The notes under the pieces are model-generated. The model ran no database searches. It had not been told where the DNA came from and saw only the letters and a program-made list of their open reading frames with translations. Shown here one piece after another: positions 1-5,302 of a stretch of 6,462 nucleotides of DNA. The translations under genes were made by a program, and so were the position numbers. Position 1 is the first letter of the stretch, and each line of letters begins with the position of its first letter. Origin of the DNA: Anaerolineae bacterium (lineage in GTDB: Bacteria; Chloroflexota; Anaerolineae; JAFGEY01); the NCBI GenBank assembly GCA_016929205.1, contig JAFGJF010000011.1, positions 1 through 6,462 of the forward strand, given 5' to 3'.

Positions 1-2
1 CC

Positions 3-359
3 GAGACGCTTGCTCCGACGCCAACCGTGACGCCCAAGACGACTCAGACGGCAACGGCGACGCATCCCCCAATGCCAACGGCAACAAACACACCGACGGC
101 AACGACCACGCCATTGACAACGGCAACCGCCCGGCCGGCACAGACCACCCCGCCCGTTATCACACTCGCCGAGACTGAAACTCCGAGCCCGACTTGGACG
201 TATACCCTTATAGCGCCGATAGACAAAACGCCCGGGCCGACCGCGCAGCCGGCTCGGAGAACGCCGGCGCCCCCTTGTACCGGCGCAGCGACCATGTTGT
301 CCGGACTGGGACTGGCAAGTATGCTTTTGTCTGGGCACAAAATCTATAGAAAGGAATAG
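3..359 (+). CDS. C-terminal end of a Thr/Pro-rich surface protein with a membrane anchor (5' end outside window)
   Basis: The reading frame is open from the left edge of the window (codons begin at base 3) to a TAG at 357-359, so this is the tail of a longer gene. The GTG at base 27 is only an internal Val codon and I do not take it as a start. The visible part is about 118 residues. It opens with a low-complexity stretch of Thr, Pro and Ala ('PTATNTPTAT' style), typical of extended, often glycosylated stalks on secreted bacterial proteins and especially common in Chloroflexota. It ends with a Pro-Cys-Thr-Gly-Ala motif, a short hydrophobic segment (roughly GAATMLSGLGLASMLLSG) and a basic tail (HKIYRKE), which fits a C-terminal membrane anchor or sorting tag. 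The functional domain lies upstream and cannot be seen. The metallopeptidase gene follows after 4 nt, so the two are probably co-transcribed. I am confident of the frame and architecture; function is unknown. Confidence 0.7.
   Translation, partial: ETLAPTPTVTPKTTQTATATHPPMPTATNTPTATTTPLTTATARPAQTTPPVITLAETETPSPTWTYTLIAPIDKTPGPTAQPARRTPAPPCTGAATMLSGLGLASMLLSGHKIYRKE
48..127 (+). repeat. In-frame ACGGCAAC micro-repeat in the Thr/Pro-rich linker
   Basis: The octamer ACGGCAAC occurs at 48, 78, 96 and 120. The spacings of 30, 18 and 24 bases are all multiples of six, and every copy is read in the same frame as Thr-Ala-Thr. This is a degenerate coding repeat underlying the 'TAT' linker. Such arrays can expand or shrink by slippage without breaking the frame. 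Confidence 0.55.
348..355 (+). promoter_or_regulatory. Ribosome binding site for the metallopeptidase gene
   Basis: AGAAAGGA lies 8 nt before the ATG at 364, inside the last codons of the upstream gene. It supports the chosen start and suggests translational coupling between the two genes. Confidence 0.6.
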
Positions 360-363
360 CTCG

Positions 364-1083
364 ATGTTTTTTTGGGATCCAATGTACTTTGTTTTCGCAC
401 TGCCGCCCCTTTTGTTGGGGTTTATCGCGCAAGCCTGTGTCAAGTCCGCTTACCGGAAAGGATTGAACGTTCGCAACACCGAGAACATTACCGGCAGACA
501 GGCTGCCGAGCAGTTGGCTTATCGCGCCGGATTGAACATCGACATCTCTGTCATTGGTGGGGATCTGACCGACAAGTACGATCCGCGCAACAACACGCTG
601 ATGCTGTCGCAGGGCGTGGCGCAAAGCCCGTCCGTCGGCGCACTGGCCATCGTCGCCCACGAGCTGGGACACGCGCAGCAAGACGACGAGGACTATGGAC
701 CGCTGCGCATCCGCAGCGCGCTGGTGATGCCGGTCAACATCGGCACGCAGCTCGGAACAGTCCTGTTTATGATTGGCTTTTTCATGAGCTACCTGGCCAG
801 CAGCCTGGCGCCGATCGGGCGCATCGTCTCCTGGGTTGGCATTCTGGGCTTTTGTATGGCTGCCCTCTTTGCCCTGATCACCCTGCCCGTCGAGTTTAAC
901 GCCAGCCGGCGCGGGCTACAGCTCTTGACCGACTCGGGCCTGGTCGTCGAAGGGGAGATGCGCTATGCACGCAACGTCCTCACGGCCGCTTCGCTGACCT
1001 ACATCGCCGCCCTGGCCCAGGCGGTGGGCCAGGTGATGTATTATGTGTACATCCTCAGCGGGCGACGCCGCAGACGACGATAA
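364..1083 (+). CDS. YugP-type membrane zinc metallopeptidase (Zn_peptidase_2 family)
   Basis: A 239-residue membrane protein of the YugP family (Pfam Zn_peptidase_2, PF04298), close to the usual family length of about 220-240. The metal-binding helix reads AIVAHELGHAQQ, with HELGH at residues 99-103: His99 and His103 as ligands and Glu100 as catalytic base. The family's second conserved block is also present, LPVEFNASRRGLQLL, where Glu177 is the likely third zinc ligand; Asn179 stands where I recall Asp as usual. Hydrophobic segments lie near 5-24, 130-147, 155-175 and 211-230, so the active site probably faces the membrane-cytoplasm boundary. The protein ends in six consecutive arginines (234-239). 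The ATG at 364 has a good ribosome binding site and sits 4 nt after the upstream stop. Substrates of this family are not well established; a role in membrane-protein turnover is inference. Family assignment is secure. Confidence 0.9.
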   Translation: MFFWDPMYFVFALPPLLLGFIAQACVKSAYRKGLNVRNTENITGRQAAEQLAYRAGLNIDISVIGGDLTDKYDPRNNTLMLSQGVAQSPSVGALAIVAHELGHAQQDDEDYGPLRIRSALVMPVNIGTQLGTVLFMIGFFMSYLASSLAPIGRIVSWVGILGFCMAALFALITLPVEFNASRRGLQLLTDSGLVVEGEMRYARNVLTAASLTYIAALAQAVGQVMYYVYILSGRRRRRR

Positions 1084-1095
1084 CGGTTGACAAAA

Positions 1096-1125
1096 AAAAG
1101 CGCCTCTCGTGTGAGAGGCGCTTTT
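1096..1125. terminator. Bidirectional rho-independent terminator between convergent genes
   Basis: A perfect 13-bp stem (AAAAGCGCCTCTC at 1096-1108, GAGAGGCGCTTTT at 1113-1125) closes a GTGT loop. The A-run before it (1092-1099) and the T-run after it let it work on both strands: for the metallopeptidase gene ending at 1083 and for the AIM24 gene ending at 1143 on the minus strand. Confidence 0.92.
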
Positions 1126-1142
1126 GCGATCGACAAAACCGG

Positions 1143-1823
1143 TCAGCCTTTGGTCGGCAAATAGCGGGCCAGTTTGCTGGCCAGGTTGGAAAGCGGCAAA
1201 CTTTGCAGCCATATCTTGCCCGGCCCGGTCAACGTCGCCAGGAATAGACCCTCGCCGCTGAAAAAGATGTTGGCCACGCCTTTGACCGTCGTAATGTCAT
1301 ATTGCACACCCGGCTCGTACAGCGCGATGTGGCCGGGATCGACCTTGACCACCTGCCTCTCTTGTAGCGTGTATTCGCGGACCTCGCCCGCGATTTCGAG
1401 AAAGACCGTCCCCGGCCCGGTCACTTTTTGCAGGATAAACCCTTCGCCGCCAAACAGCCCCGCTCCCAGTTTTTTGCGAAAGTACATTTCCAGCTGGACC
1501 GAGTCCTCGGCACACATGAACGCGTCTTTTTGACAGATCAGGCTTTGTCCCGCCTCCAGCTTGAAGGCCAAGACCTTGCCCGGCGCCTCGGGTGTAAAGG
1601 TAATGATCCCGGCTTCGCCCTGGCAGGTGTAAGTCGTCATGAACAACGATTCGCCGGCCAACTTGCGGCCCAATCCTTTCAACAGCCCGCCCTTGGTGTC
1701 GGTCTTCATGTCGATGTCACCGCTCATCCAGGCCATCCCGCCGGACTCGGTATAGACCGACTCTCCCTGGCCGAGCCGGATATCCAGCGTCTGCATCGTC
1801 GTCCCATAAATCTGGTATTCCAT
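1143..1823 (-). CDS. AIM24 family protein (TIGR00266, formerly DUF124)
   Basis: A 226-residue soluble protein of the AIM24/TIGR00266 family (PF01987), a beta-rich, TRAP-like fold of unknown biochemical role, named after a yeast mitochondrial protein. Typical signatures are visible: an N-terminal 'MEYQIYGTTMQTLDIRLGQGE', then 'ESGGMAWMSGDI' near 26-37, 'GGEGFILQKVTGPGTVFLE' near 125-143, and 'GEGLFLATLTGPGKIWLQS' near 190-208. The repeated Gly-Glu-Gly and Thr-Gly-Pro-Gly elements suggest internally duplicated halves. There is no signal peptide or membrane segment. Two adjacent ATGs are possible (1826 and 1823). I prefer 1823 because AAAGGA at 1831-1836 is then 7 nt away; the longer frame back to a TTG at 1850 would swallow the ribosome binding site. 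The gene lies 69 nt downstream of the LURP-one-like gene on the same strand, with no convincing promoter of its own, so the two probably form an operon. The family call is firm; function is unknown. Confidence 0.9.
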   Translation of the reverse strand: MEYQIYGTTMQTLDIRLGQGESVYTESGGMAWMSGDIDMKTDTKGGLLKGLGRKLAGESLFMTTYTCQGEAGIITFTPEAPGKVLAFKLEAGQSLICQKDAFMCAEDSVQLEMYFRKKLGAGLFGGEGFILQKVTGPGTVFLEIAGEVREYTLQERQVVKVDPGHIALYEPGVQYDITTVKGVANIFFSGEGLFLATLTGPGKIWLQSLPLSNLASKLARYLPTKG

Positions 1824-1826
1824 CAT

Positions 1827-1836
1827 TCCTTCCTTT
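1827..1836 (-). promoter_or_regulatory. Ribosome binding site for the AIM24 gene
   Basis: Read on the minus strand, AAAGGAAGGA runs directly up to the ATGATG pair. It gives a proper spacing (7 nt from the first AAAGGA) only to the second ATG at 1823, which decides the start. Confidence 0.6.
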
Positions 1837-1892
1837 CTTGCCCGGCCCAAACTGTCAAAGCGGCAGTTTCAGCCGGCAGCTTGACTACAGCT

Positions 1893-2465
1893 CTAACTCT
1901 GCTTGCCTTCAATCGCGCACATCAAGATCGCCGCCGCAAGCCCCAATCGTTTGTCGAGCAGCCCCTGCGTATCCTGGGAAAAGTCCAACTCGATCTTGGT
2001 GACAAAGGGATTGAAATTCTGCTTCATCTCGCCGACCGGGGTGCCGCCGATATCCATGTTGTAGGTCTGCGGGATCAGCCCAAACAAAAAGCGACGCACG
2101 AGCGCCAGGGCCATGCTGTCTTCCTGTATCTTGCCAACCTCGCTGTCGTTGGCATCCAGGAACAACCACTCATCCTTGAGAATCGATTTGAGTCCCTGGC
2201 GTTTGAGCGCACCGACTTTTTGCCCGGTCTGTGCGTCGGTCACGTCATAGGTGGCCGAAACATCGAACATCTGCCGGGCCTGGATAGTTAACAATTCGTT
2301 CGCCATAGCCTCGCCATCATAGATGCGGATGTCCTCTTTGAGCTTGAATGCCTTCATCTTGGAAAACATGACGACCTGGCCATTGGGATCATAAACGTGA
2401 AAAGAAGCGCCTAACAGTTGTAAAACCTTGCGACGTACGGTATATTGTGCGTGTTCAAAATTCAT
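1893..2465 (-). CDS. LURP-one-related / tubby-C-terminal-like protein
   Basis: A 190-residue protein of the LURP-one-related (LOR, PF04525) group, related in fold to the tubby C-terminal domain and to phospholipid scramblases; Bacillus YxjI is a bacterial member. Supporting sequence: 'RRKVLQLLGASFHVYDPNGQVVMFSKMKAFKLKEDIRIYD' near 11-50, a second strand-rich section with 'DEWLFLDANDSEVGKIQED' near 98-116, and a closing hydrophobic helix 'LLDKRLGLAAAILMCAIE' at about 169-186. That helix is the one that threads the beta-barrel in this fold. No signal peptide is seen, so it is likely cytoplasmic and perhaps membrane-associated. I chose the ATG at 2465 because AAGGAG lies 9 nt upstream. The alternative ATG at 2510 overlaps the -10 promoter element and would lie ahead of the transcript start. 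It is first in a two-gene unit with the AIM24 gene. Biochemical function is not known. Confidence 0.85.
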   Translation of the reverse strand: MNFEHAQYTVRRKVLQLLGASFHVYDPNGQVVMFSKMKAFKLKEDIRIYDGEAMANELLTIQARQMFDVSATYDVTDAQTGQKVGALKRQGLKSILKDEWLFLDANDSEVGKIQEDSMALALVRRFLFGLIPQTYNMDIGGTPVGEMKQNFNPFVTKIELDFSQDTQGLLDKRLGLAAAILMCAIEGKQS

Positions 2466-2474
2466 TTGGATCAT

Positions 2475-2480
2475 CTCCTT
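2475..2480 (-). promoter_or_regulatory. Ribosome binding site of the LURP-one-like gene
   Basis: AAGGAG on the minus strand, 9 nt before the ATG at 2465. It touches the in-frame ATG at 2474, which is therefore too close to use, and it decides the start at 2465. Confidence 0.65.
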
Positions 2481-2508
2481 GAGAAAAAAAGGTGGGTTAT
2501 ATAGTTTC

Positions 2509-2537
2509 ATTGTAAATCACCTTGGCCGCAATGTCAA
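2509..2537 (-). promoter_or_regulatory. Housekeeping (sigma-70 type) promoter of the LURP-one/AIM24 unit
   Basis: On the minus strand, a perfect -35 TTGACA (2532-2537) is followed by a 17-nt spacer and a -10 TACAAT (2509-2514), one base from consensus. Transcription would begin near 2502, giving a leader of about 37 nt that carries the AAGGAG ribosome binding site. It sits immediately after the T-run of the preceding unit's terminator, a clean boundary between transcription units. Confidence 0.85.
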
Positions 2538-2550
2538 TATCCCTATACGA

Positions 2551-2596
2551 CAAAAAGCTCCTAGTTTCTTGACAAACCCTGTCAGAAACCAGGAGC
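2551..2596 (-). terminator. Rho-independent terminator ending the solenoid-protein unit
   Basis: Inverted arms GCTCCTAGTTTCTTGACA (2557-2574) and TGTCAGAAACCAGGAGC (2580-2596) pair over about 16 bp with one A-C mismatch and one bulged T around a 5-nt loop. On the minus strand the stem runs straight into TTTTT (complement of 2552-2556). This is the classic form for terminating transcripts of the gene that ends at 2653. Confidence 0.88.
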
Positions 2597-2611
2597 GAGG
2601 GGGCCCTTGAA

Positions 2612-2649
2612 ATCAACTGCTGCCGGGCTTTTTGCCGATAGCAGTTGAT
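2612..2649 (-). repeat. Inverted repeat directly after the solenoid-protein stop codon
   Basis: Perfect 10-bp arms ATCAACTGCT (2612-2621) and AGCAGTTGAT (2640-2649) enclose an 18-nt loop in which GGC/GCC can add a small inner stem over TTTTT. It starts 3 nt after the stop codon at 2653-2655. There is no T-run behind it on the minus strand, so it looks more like a transcript-protecting or auxiliary hairpin ahead of the true terminator. Confidence 0.6.
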
Positions 2650-2652
2650 CGT

Positions 2653-3699
2653 TTACAGGCGATCCATCCGAGGATCATAGTCTTCTGCATCCGCCTTGGT
2701 CGCCTTGGAGAACTTGGGCATCGGTTCATTGTACGCCCGCGTGCCAAAGAACGAGTAGGCCACTGCGCCCAGACCCCAGGTCCAGAGCACCAAACTGATC
2801 GCCCAACCGATGCACGGGACCAGCGACAGCACCGACAGGATTGGCAGGCCAACGGCAACAGCCGTCACCCGGTTGGGCTCCTTTTTGTTCAAGGCACGCA
2901 AGATCCTGGTGCCGAACAGCAGGCCAGCAGCGATCCACCCAAAGAGCAAGCCGATCCCCAGGACCAGCGCCAGCAGCGCCGACACCGGAATCAGGCAGAC
3001 GGTGATCGCCAGGACAACGGCTACGACCGGCACGGCGATCAAGGCAACCCCACCGCTGATCATGCTGTGAAACGGCGCTTTGACCATTGTCTCGGCGACG
3101 GTATCCGTATGCTGCGGGATAAAAACCACGACCAGGATACCCAGGACCACCAGCACAACAAGACCAAATATCGAACGGAACAGATTGCCTACGTTGGATA
3201 CAAACCCTTCCCACGGACGAGAATGACGGACTCGGATGTCGGGCACCGAGGGCACCCTGGGCATCTCGGGCAGCGCCGGCGCCTCGGGCACGCGCGGCAT
3301 CTCGAACGGGAACCCTTCGACCTCGCTGCCCCGGATATCGGCATCCGGGTCGCGCGTCAGGTTGCCGCCGACAGCCATCACGCCGCCGCGAACGGTCGCG
3401 CCGTCGTGAATGCGGACGTTGCCACCCCACACCGTCACGTCTCCGTCCACTTCGCCATAGATGTCCAGGTTGCCACCAAAGACGGAGACATTGCCGTCGA
3501 CCTCACTGTCTTCTTCAAGTTTGACGTTGCCGCCATAGACCAACAGCTCGCCGTCGATCTTTTGATCTTTTCCCAACGTATAGTTGTCGCCCCAGATGAC
3601 GACATCACCCTCGGGGCCATCGGCCAGAACCGGCACCGAAAGTGCCGCAAATACAATAGCCAGGATTAGGACAAATCCCATTTTTTTCAGTTTTGACAT
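2653..3699 (-). CDS. Secreted bactofilin-like beta-solenoid protein with C-terminal membrane domain
   Basis: A 348-residue protein in three parts. Residues 1-26 form a signal peptide (basic start, hydrophobic core, likely cut after VLA). Residues 31-123 are five consecutive beta-solenoid turns of 17-19 residues, each with a Gly-(Gly/Asp)-Asn corner (starting at 37, 56, 75, 92 and 111) and alternating hydrophobics, as in polymer-forming bactofilin-type proteins. A Pro-rich linker (about 131-162) contains a near-duplicated EMPRVP 12-mer. Residues 176-319 hold about five membrane segments (176-195, 214-236, 238-264, 278-296, 298-319), with a basic loop at 265-277 and a charged tail. The positive-inside rule puts the solenoid outside and the tail inside. 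The start is supported by AAAGGTGG about 6 nt upstream; that site overlaps the stop region of the preceding gene, 13 nt away, so translation is probably coupled. A scaffold or envelope-reinforcing role is inference from architecture; true bactofilins are usually cytoplasmic. Confidence 0.82.
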   Translation of the reverse strand: MSKLKKMGFVLILAIVFAALSVPVLADGPEGDVVIWGDNYTLGKDQKIDGELLVYGGNVKLEEDSEVDGNVSVFGGNLDIYGEVDGDVTVWGGNVRIHDGATVRGGVMAVGGNLTRDPDADIRGSEVEGFPFEMPRVPEAPALPEMPRVPSVPDIRVRHSRPWEGFVSNVGNLFRSIFGLVVLVVLGILVVVFIPQHTDTVAETMVKAPFHSMISGGVALIAVPVVAVVLAITVCLIPVSALLALVLGIGLLFGWIAAGLLFGTRILRALNKKEPNRVTAVAVGLPILSVLSLVPCIGWAISLVLWTWGLGAVAYSFFGTRAYNEPMPKFSKATKADAEDYDPRMDRL

Positions 3700-3712
3700 C
3701 TCGTACCACCTT

Positions 3713-4624
3713 TCACTTGACGTTCACATCAGAGAGCCCTACATCGAGTTTGATCTCGATCTTGATCTCTGCATCTTTGTACAGTTCGTTCACATAACAC
3801 CCATCTTTGTTTTGCAGCTTGCCATAGTCTCCCTCTTTGAGACTGCCCGGGCACAGACGCACCCCGACGTCACCAGGGAGGCGGATGGTTATGTTGCTCA
3901 CACCAGACTTGATCTCCACTTGGGCTGACCGCTGCCACTCGCCGCGCAGGTCAAAGATATAGCTCCCGATCCCGCCGTCAAAGAGCAGCTTTTCCAGGTT
4001 AGCATTGCCCAGGTTTGCCAGTTCCAGCCTGGCCGCGCCGCTGTGAACGCGCAACGCGTTCATCTCTTGTGGATTGCGTTCGTCGAAACTCACCTTGACA
4101 TCGGCTGCGCCGACGGTCAGTTCCATACCGGTGATCGGCAATCCGCCCAGAGCCAACTCACCCTGGCTGGCCCCGGTATCGATCACCATCTCGAGTGGGA
4201 CCTCGTTCGTCAGGACAAGCTTCCATTCGTTGCGTATCTCTTTTGTCCAGCGATCGAGGCGTATCTCTTGTGACAGATTGCGGATCCTCAAGCTGCCACG
4301 TTCTTGCGTGACTGTATAGTCGATCTCGGGTTCCAGTTCATCCAGATTGTAAAGGAACTCGCCACTCATCAAACTGCCCTTACCCAGGTCATCCCCGCTG
4401 CTGCCAATCTCGAGCGTCCCGCCGCCAAACTGGATCGTGACCTCGACCTGTTCTGCGTCATCCAGTTCCACAACCCTGTCCAGGGTCACAACCGGCCCGG
4501 CGTTTATATCGCGGATGATCCGGGAAGAGATATCCCCCCCTCCCGGCGTAAAGCAGCAGCAACATCCCGTACAAGTTGCTATCACAATTATCAAAGAGGT
4601 GATCACCTCTAGACCCTTTTTCAT
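3713..4624 (-). CDS. Toast-rack / LiaF-like exported beta-helix protein, possible lipoprotein
   Basis: A 303-residue exported protein resembling the toast-rack N-terminal family (PF17115) and the related DUF4097/LiaF-C type beta-solenoids. It starts with a short basic, hydrophobic leader (MKKGLEVITSLIIVIATCTG) that ends in an unusual run of cysteines (Cys18, Cys21-24). CTGC is a non-canonical lipobox, so lipid attachment is possible but not certain. The rest is strand-rich with regularly recurring Gly-containing turns: GGGTLEI at 68-74, a 'GELALGGLPITGMELTVGAADVKV' section near 155-178, 'HSGAARLELANLGNANL' near 194-210, 'GGIGSYIFDLRGEW' near 217-230, 'KSGVSNITIRLPGDVGV' near 239-255 and a final 'LDVGLSDVNV'. 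Cys258 and Cys276 could pair outside the cell. The ATG at 4624 has GGAG 8 nt upstream. It lies downstream of the sigma/anti-sigma pair and 13 nt upstream of the solenoid gene. Relatives often occur with PspC- or LiaI-type membrane stress proteins; the exact role is unknown. Confidence 0.8.
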   Translation of the reverse strand: MKKGLEVITSLIIVIATCTGCCCCFTPGGGDISSRIIRDINAGPVVTLDRVVELDDAEQVEVTIQFGGGTLEIGSSGDDLGKGSLMSGEFLYNLDELEPEIDYTVTQERGSLRIRNLSQEIRLDRWTKEIRNEWKLVLTNEVPLEMVIDTGASQGELALGGLPITGMELTVGAADVKVSFDERNPQEMNALRVHSGAARLELANLGNANLEKLLFDGGIGSYIFDLRGEWQRSAQVEIKSGVSNITIRLPGDVGVRLCPGSLKEGDYGKLQNKDGCYVNELYKDAEIKIEIKLDVGLSDVNVK

Positions 4625-4649
4625 TCACTCAACTCCACTCAACACCCCA

Positions 4650-4661
4650 ACGATCGATCGT
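4650..4661. promoter_or_regulatory. 12-bp perfect palindrome upstream of the toast-rack gene
   Basis: ACGATCGATCGT is self-complementary and lies about 25 nt before the ATG at 4624. It could be a dimer-binding site, but no known operator is recognised and short GATC-rich palindromes also arise by chance. Confidence 0.3.
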
Positions 4662-4682
4662 GCACGACTCAGAGACAGACTA

Positions 4683-4696
4683 GATTGATATCAATC
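4683..4696. promoter_or_regulatory. 14-bp perfect palindrome, possible operator
   Basis: GATTGATATCAATC is a perfect palindrome in the 108-nt gap between the anti-sigma stop and the toast-rack start, about 60 nt before that start. Length and position fit a regulator site controlling the two effector genes separately from the sigma/anti-sigma pair. No promoter could be matched with confidence next to it. Confidence 0.4.
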
Positions 4697-4702
4697 CCGG
4701 CG

Positions 4703-4723
4703 CTGCGGCGTCCCGCAGACGCC
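4703..4723 (-). other. Two alternative, mutually exclusive hairpins after the anti-sigma gene
   Basis: GGCGTC (4707-4712) pairs with GACGCC (4718-4723), or alternatively CTGCGG-type arms at 4703-4708 and 4713-4718 pair with each other. The two 6-bp GC-rich stems share bases and cannot form together. Neither has a T-run behind it on the minus strand, so this is at most a weak attenuating structure between regulator and effector genes. Confidence 0.35.
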
Positions 4724-4732
4724 TCCATCCAG

Positions 4733-5302
4733 CTAGGTTTGTTTTCCAACCGCCCGCGTCGCCATTCGGCCCATCATCAACGGCACCCATAGGACAAACA
4801 GCACCGTGGCAATGATCGCGGAACTGATGCAGGCCAAACCACCGGACGTCGTCGCAAGGTTGCGAATCAGCAGCCAGGCCGCATCGGAAAGCGAGCGCAA
4901 GACCATATATCCCCAGCTCAGCGCGCTCCGCGCCCAAGCCACGACCCAGTAGGGCAGCAGCAAGCGCCCCGTTGCTCCCGCCAGGCCAATGATCGATGGC
5001 AGCGCCAGGATCAGCAGGGCGACCGCGCCTACTGCCAGCAGCAAAACGACCATCGCCCGCCGGCGCTGTTCCTGTCGATAGGCCATCTTGGCCTGGAGCC
5101 GGAACATAAATCCCGGCGACGGCCCAACCACCGGCGCGGCGTGAAAGATATGCGACACGACCATCATCGCCTGCCATTGCGCCTTACACTCGGCGCAGGT
5201 GGCAAGGTGTTCGTGCAGCCGCCGCGACTCAATACCGTTGAGCAGGCCGTCCTGGGCAAGAGACATCCACTCTTGAACGGTTTCACACTGTTGCACATTC
5301 AT
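4733..5302 (-). CDS. Zinc-binding (ZAS/zf-HC2) membrane anti-sigma factor
   Basis: A 189-residue membrane protein expected to hold the neighbouring ECF sigma factor inactive. The N-terminal cytoplasmic domain carries the zinc anti-sigma motif: Cys6, His32, Cys36, Cys39 (H-x3-C-x2-C), with the same spacing as the redox-sensing RsrA (26, 4 and 3 residues). A linker is followed by a first membrane segment at about 84-107, an amphipathic Trp-rich section (about 118-150) and a second membrane segment at about 156-177, ending in a basic tail. With two crossings both ends are cytoplasmic and only a short part is exposed outside, so there is no obvious external sensor domain. I chose the ATG at 5302, which has GAGGA about 7 nt upstream; a longer frame to 5479 would run through the sigma gene. 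The start lies inside the end of the sigma gene (20-nt overlap), which fits coupled, balanced synthesis of the pair. Confidence 0.88.
   Translation of the reverse strand: MNVQQCETVQEWMSLAQDGLLNGIESRRLHEHLATCAECKAQWQAMMVVSHIFHAAPVVGPSPGFMFRLQAKMAYRQEQRRRAMVVLLLAVGAVALLILALPSIIGLAGATGRLLLPYWVVAWARSALSWGYMVLRSLSDAAWLLIRNLATTSGGLACISSAIIATVLFVLWVPLMMGRMATRAVGKQT

Noticed and set aside
208..681. A 157-codon minus-strand frame at the left end
   Set aside because: Antisense to the Thr/Pro-rich tail and the metallopeptidase, with no family signature.
1853..1858. TTGACA on the minus strand upstream of the AIM24 gene
   Set aside because: No -10-like sequence lies 16-18 nt downstream; that distance falls at the ribosome binding site.
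1428..2291. A 287-codon plus-strand frame across the AIM24 and LURP-one genes
   Set aside because: It spans two real minus-strand genes and their intergenic gap and has no recognisable protein features.
2466..2510. Longer LURP-one protein starting at the ATG at 2510
   Set aside because: That ATG overlaps the -10 hexamer and would be upstream of the transcript start.
3068..3073. Further TGAAAC boxes (also at 5280-5285, 1866-1871 and 2504-2509 on the minus strand)
   Set aside because: None has CGTA at a 16- or 17-nt spacing.
2632..3669. A 345-codon open frame on the plus strand opposite the solenoid-protein gene
   Set aside because: Composition is rich in Arg, His, Gln and Asp with no domain signature, no ribosome binding site, and it mirrors a well-supported gene on the minus strand.
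4709..4745. Weak ECF-like promoter (ACAAAC, 15 nt, CGTC) before the toast-rack gene
   Set aside because: Both boxes deviate and the spacing is short; it lies across the anti-sigma stop codon. Not convincing next to the exact match upstream of the sigma gene.
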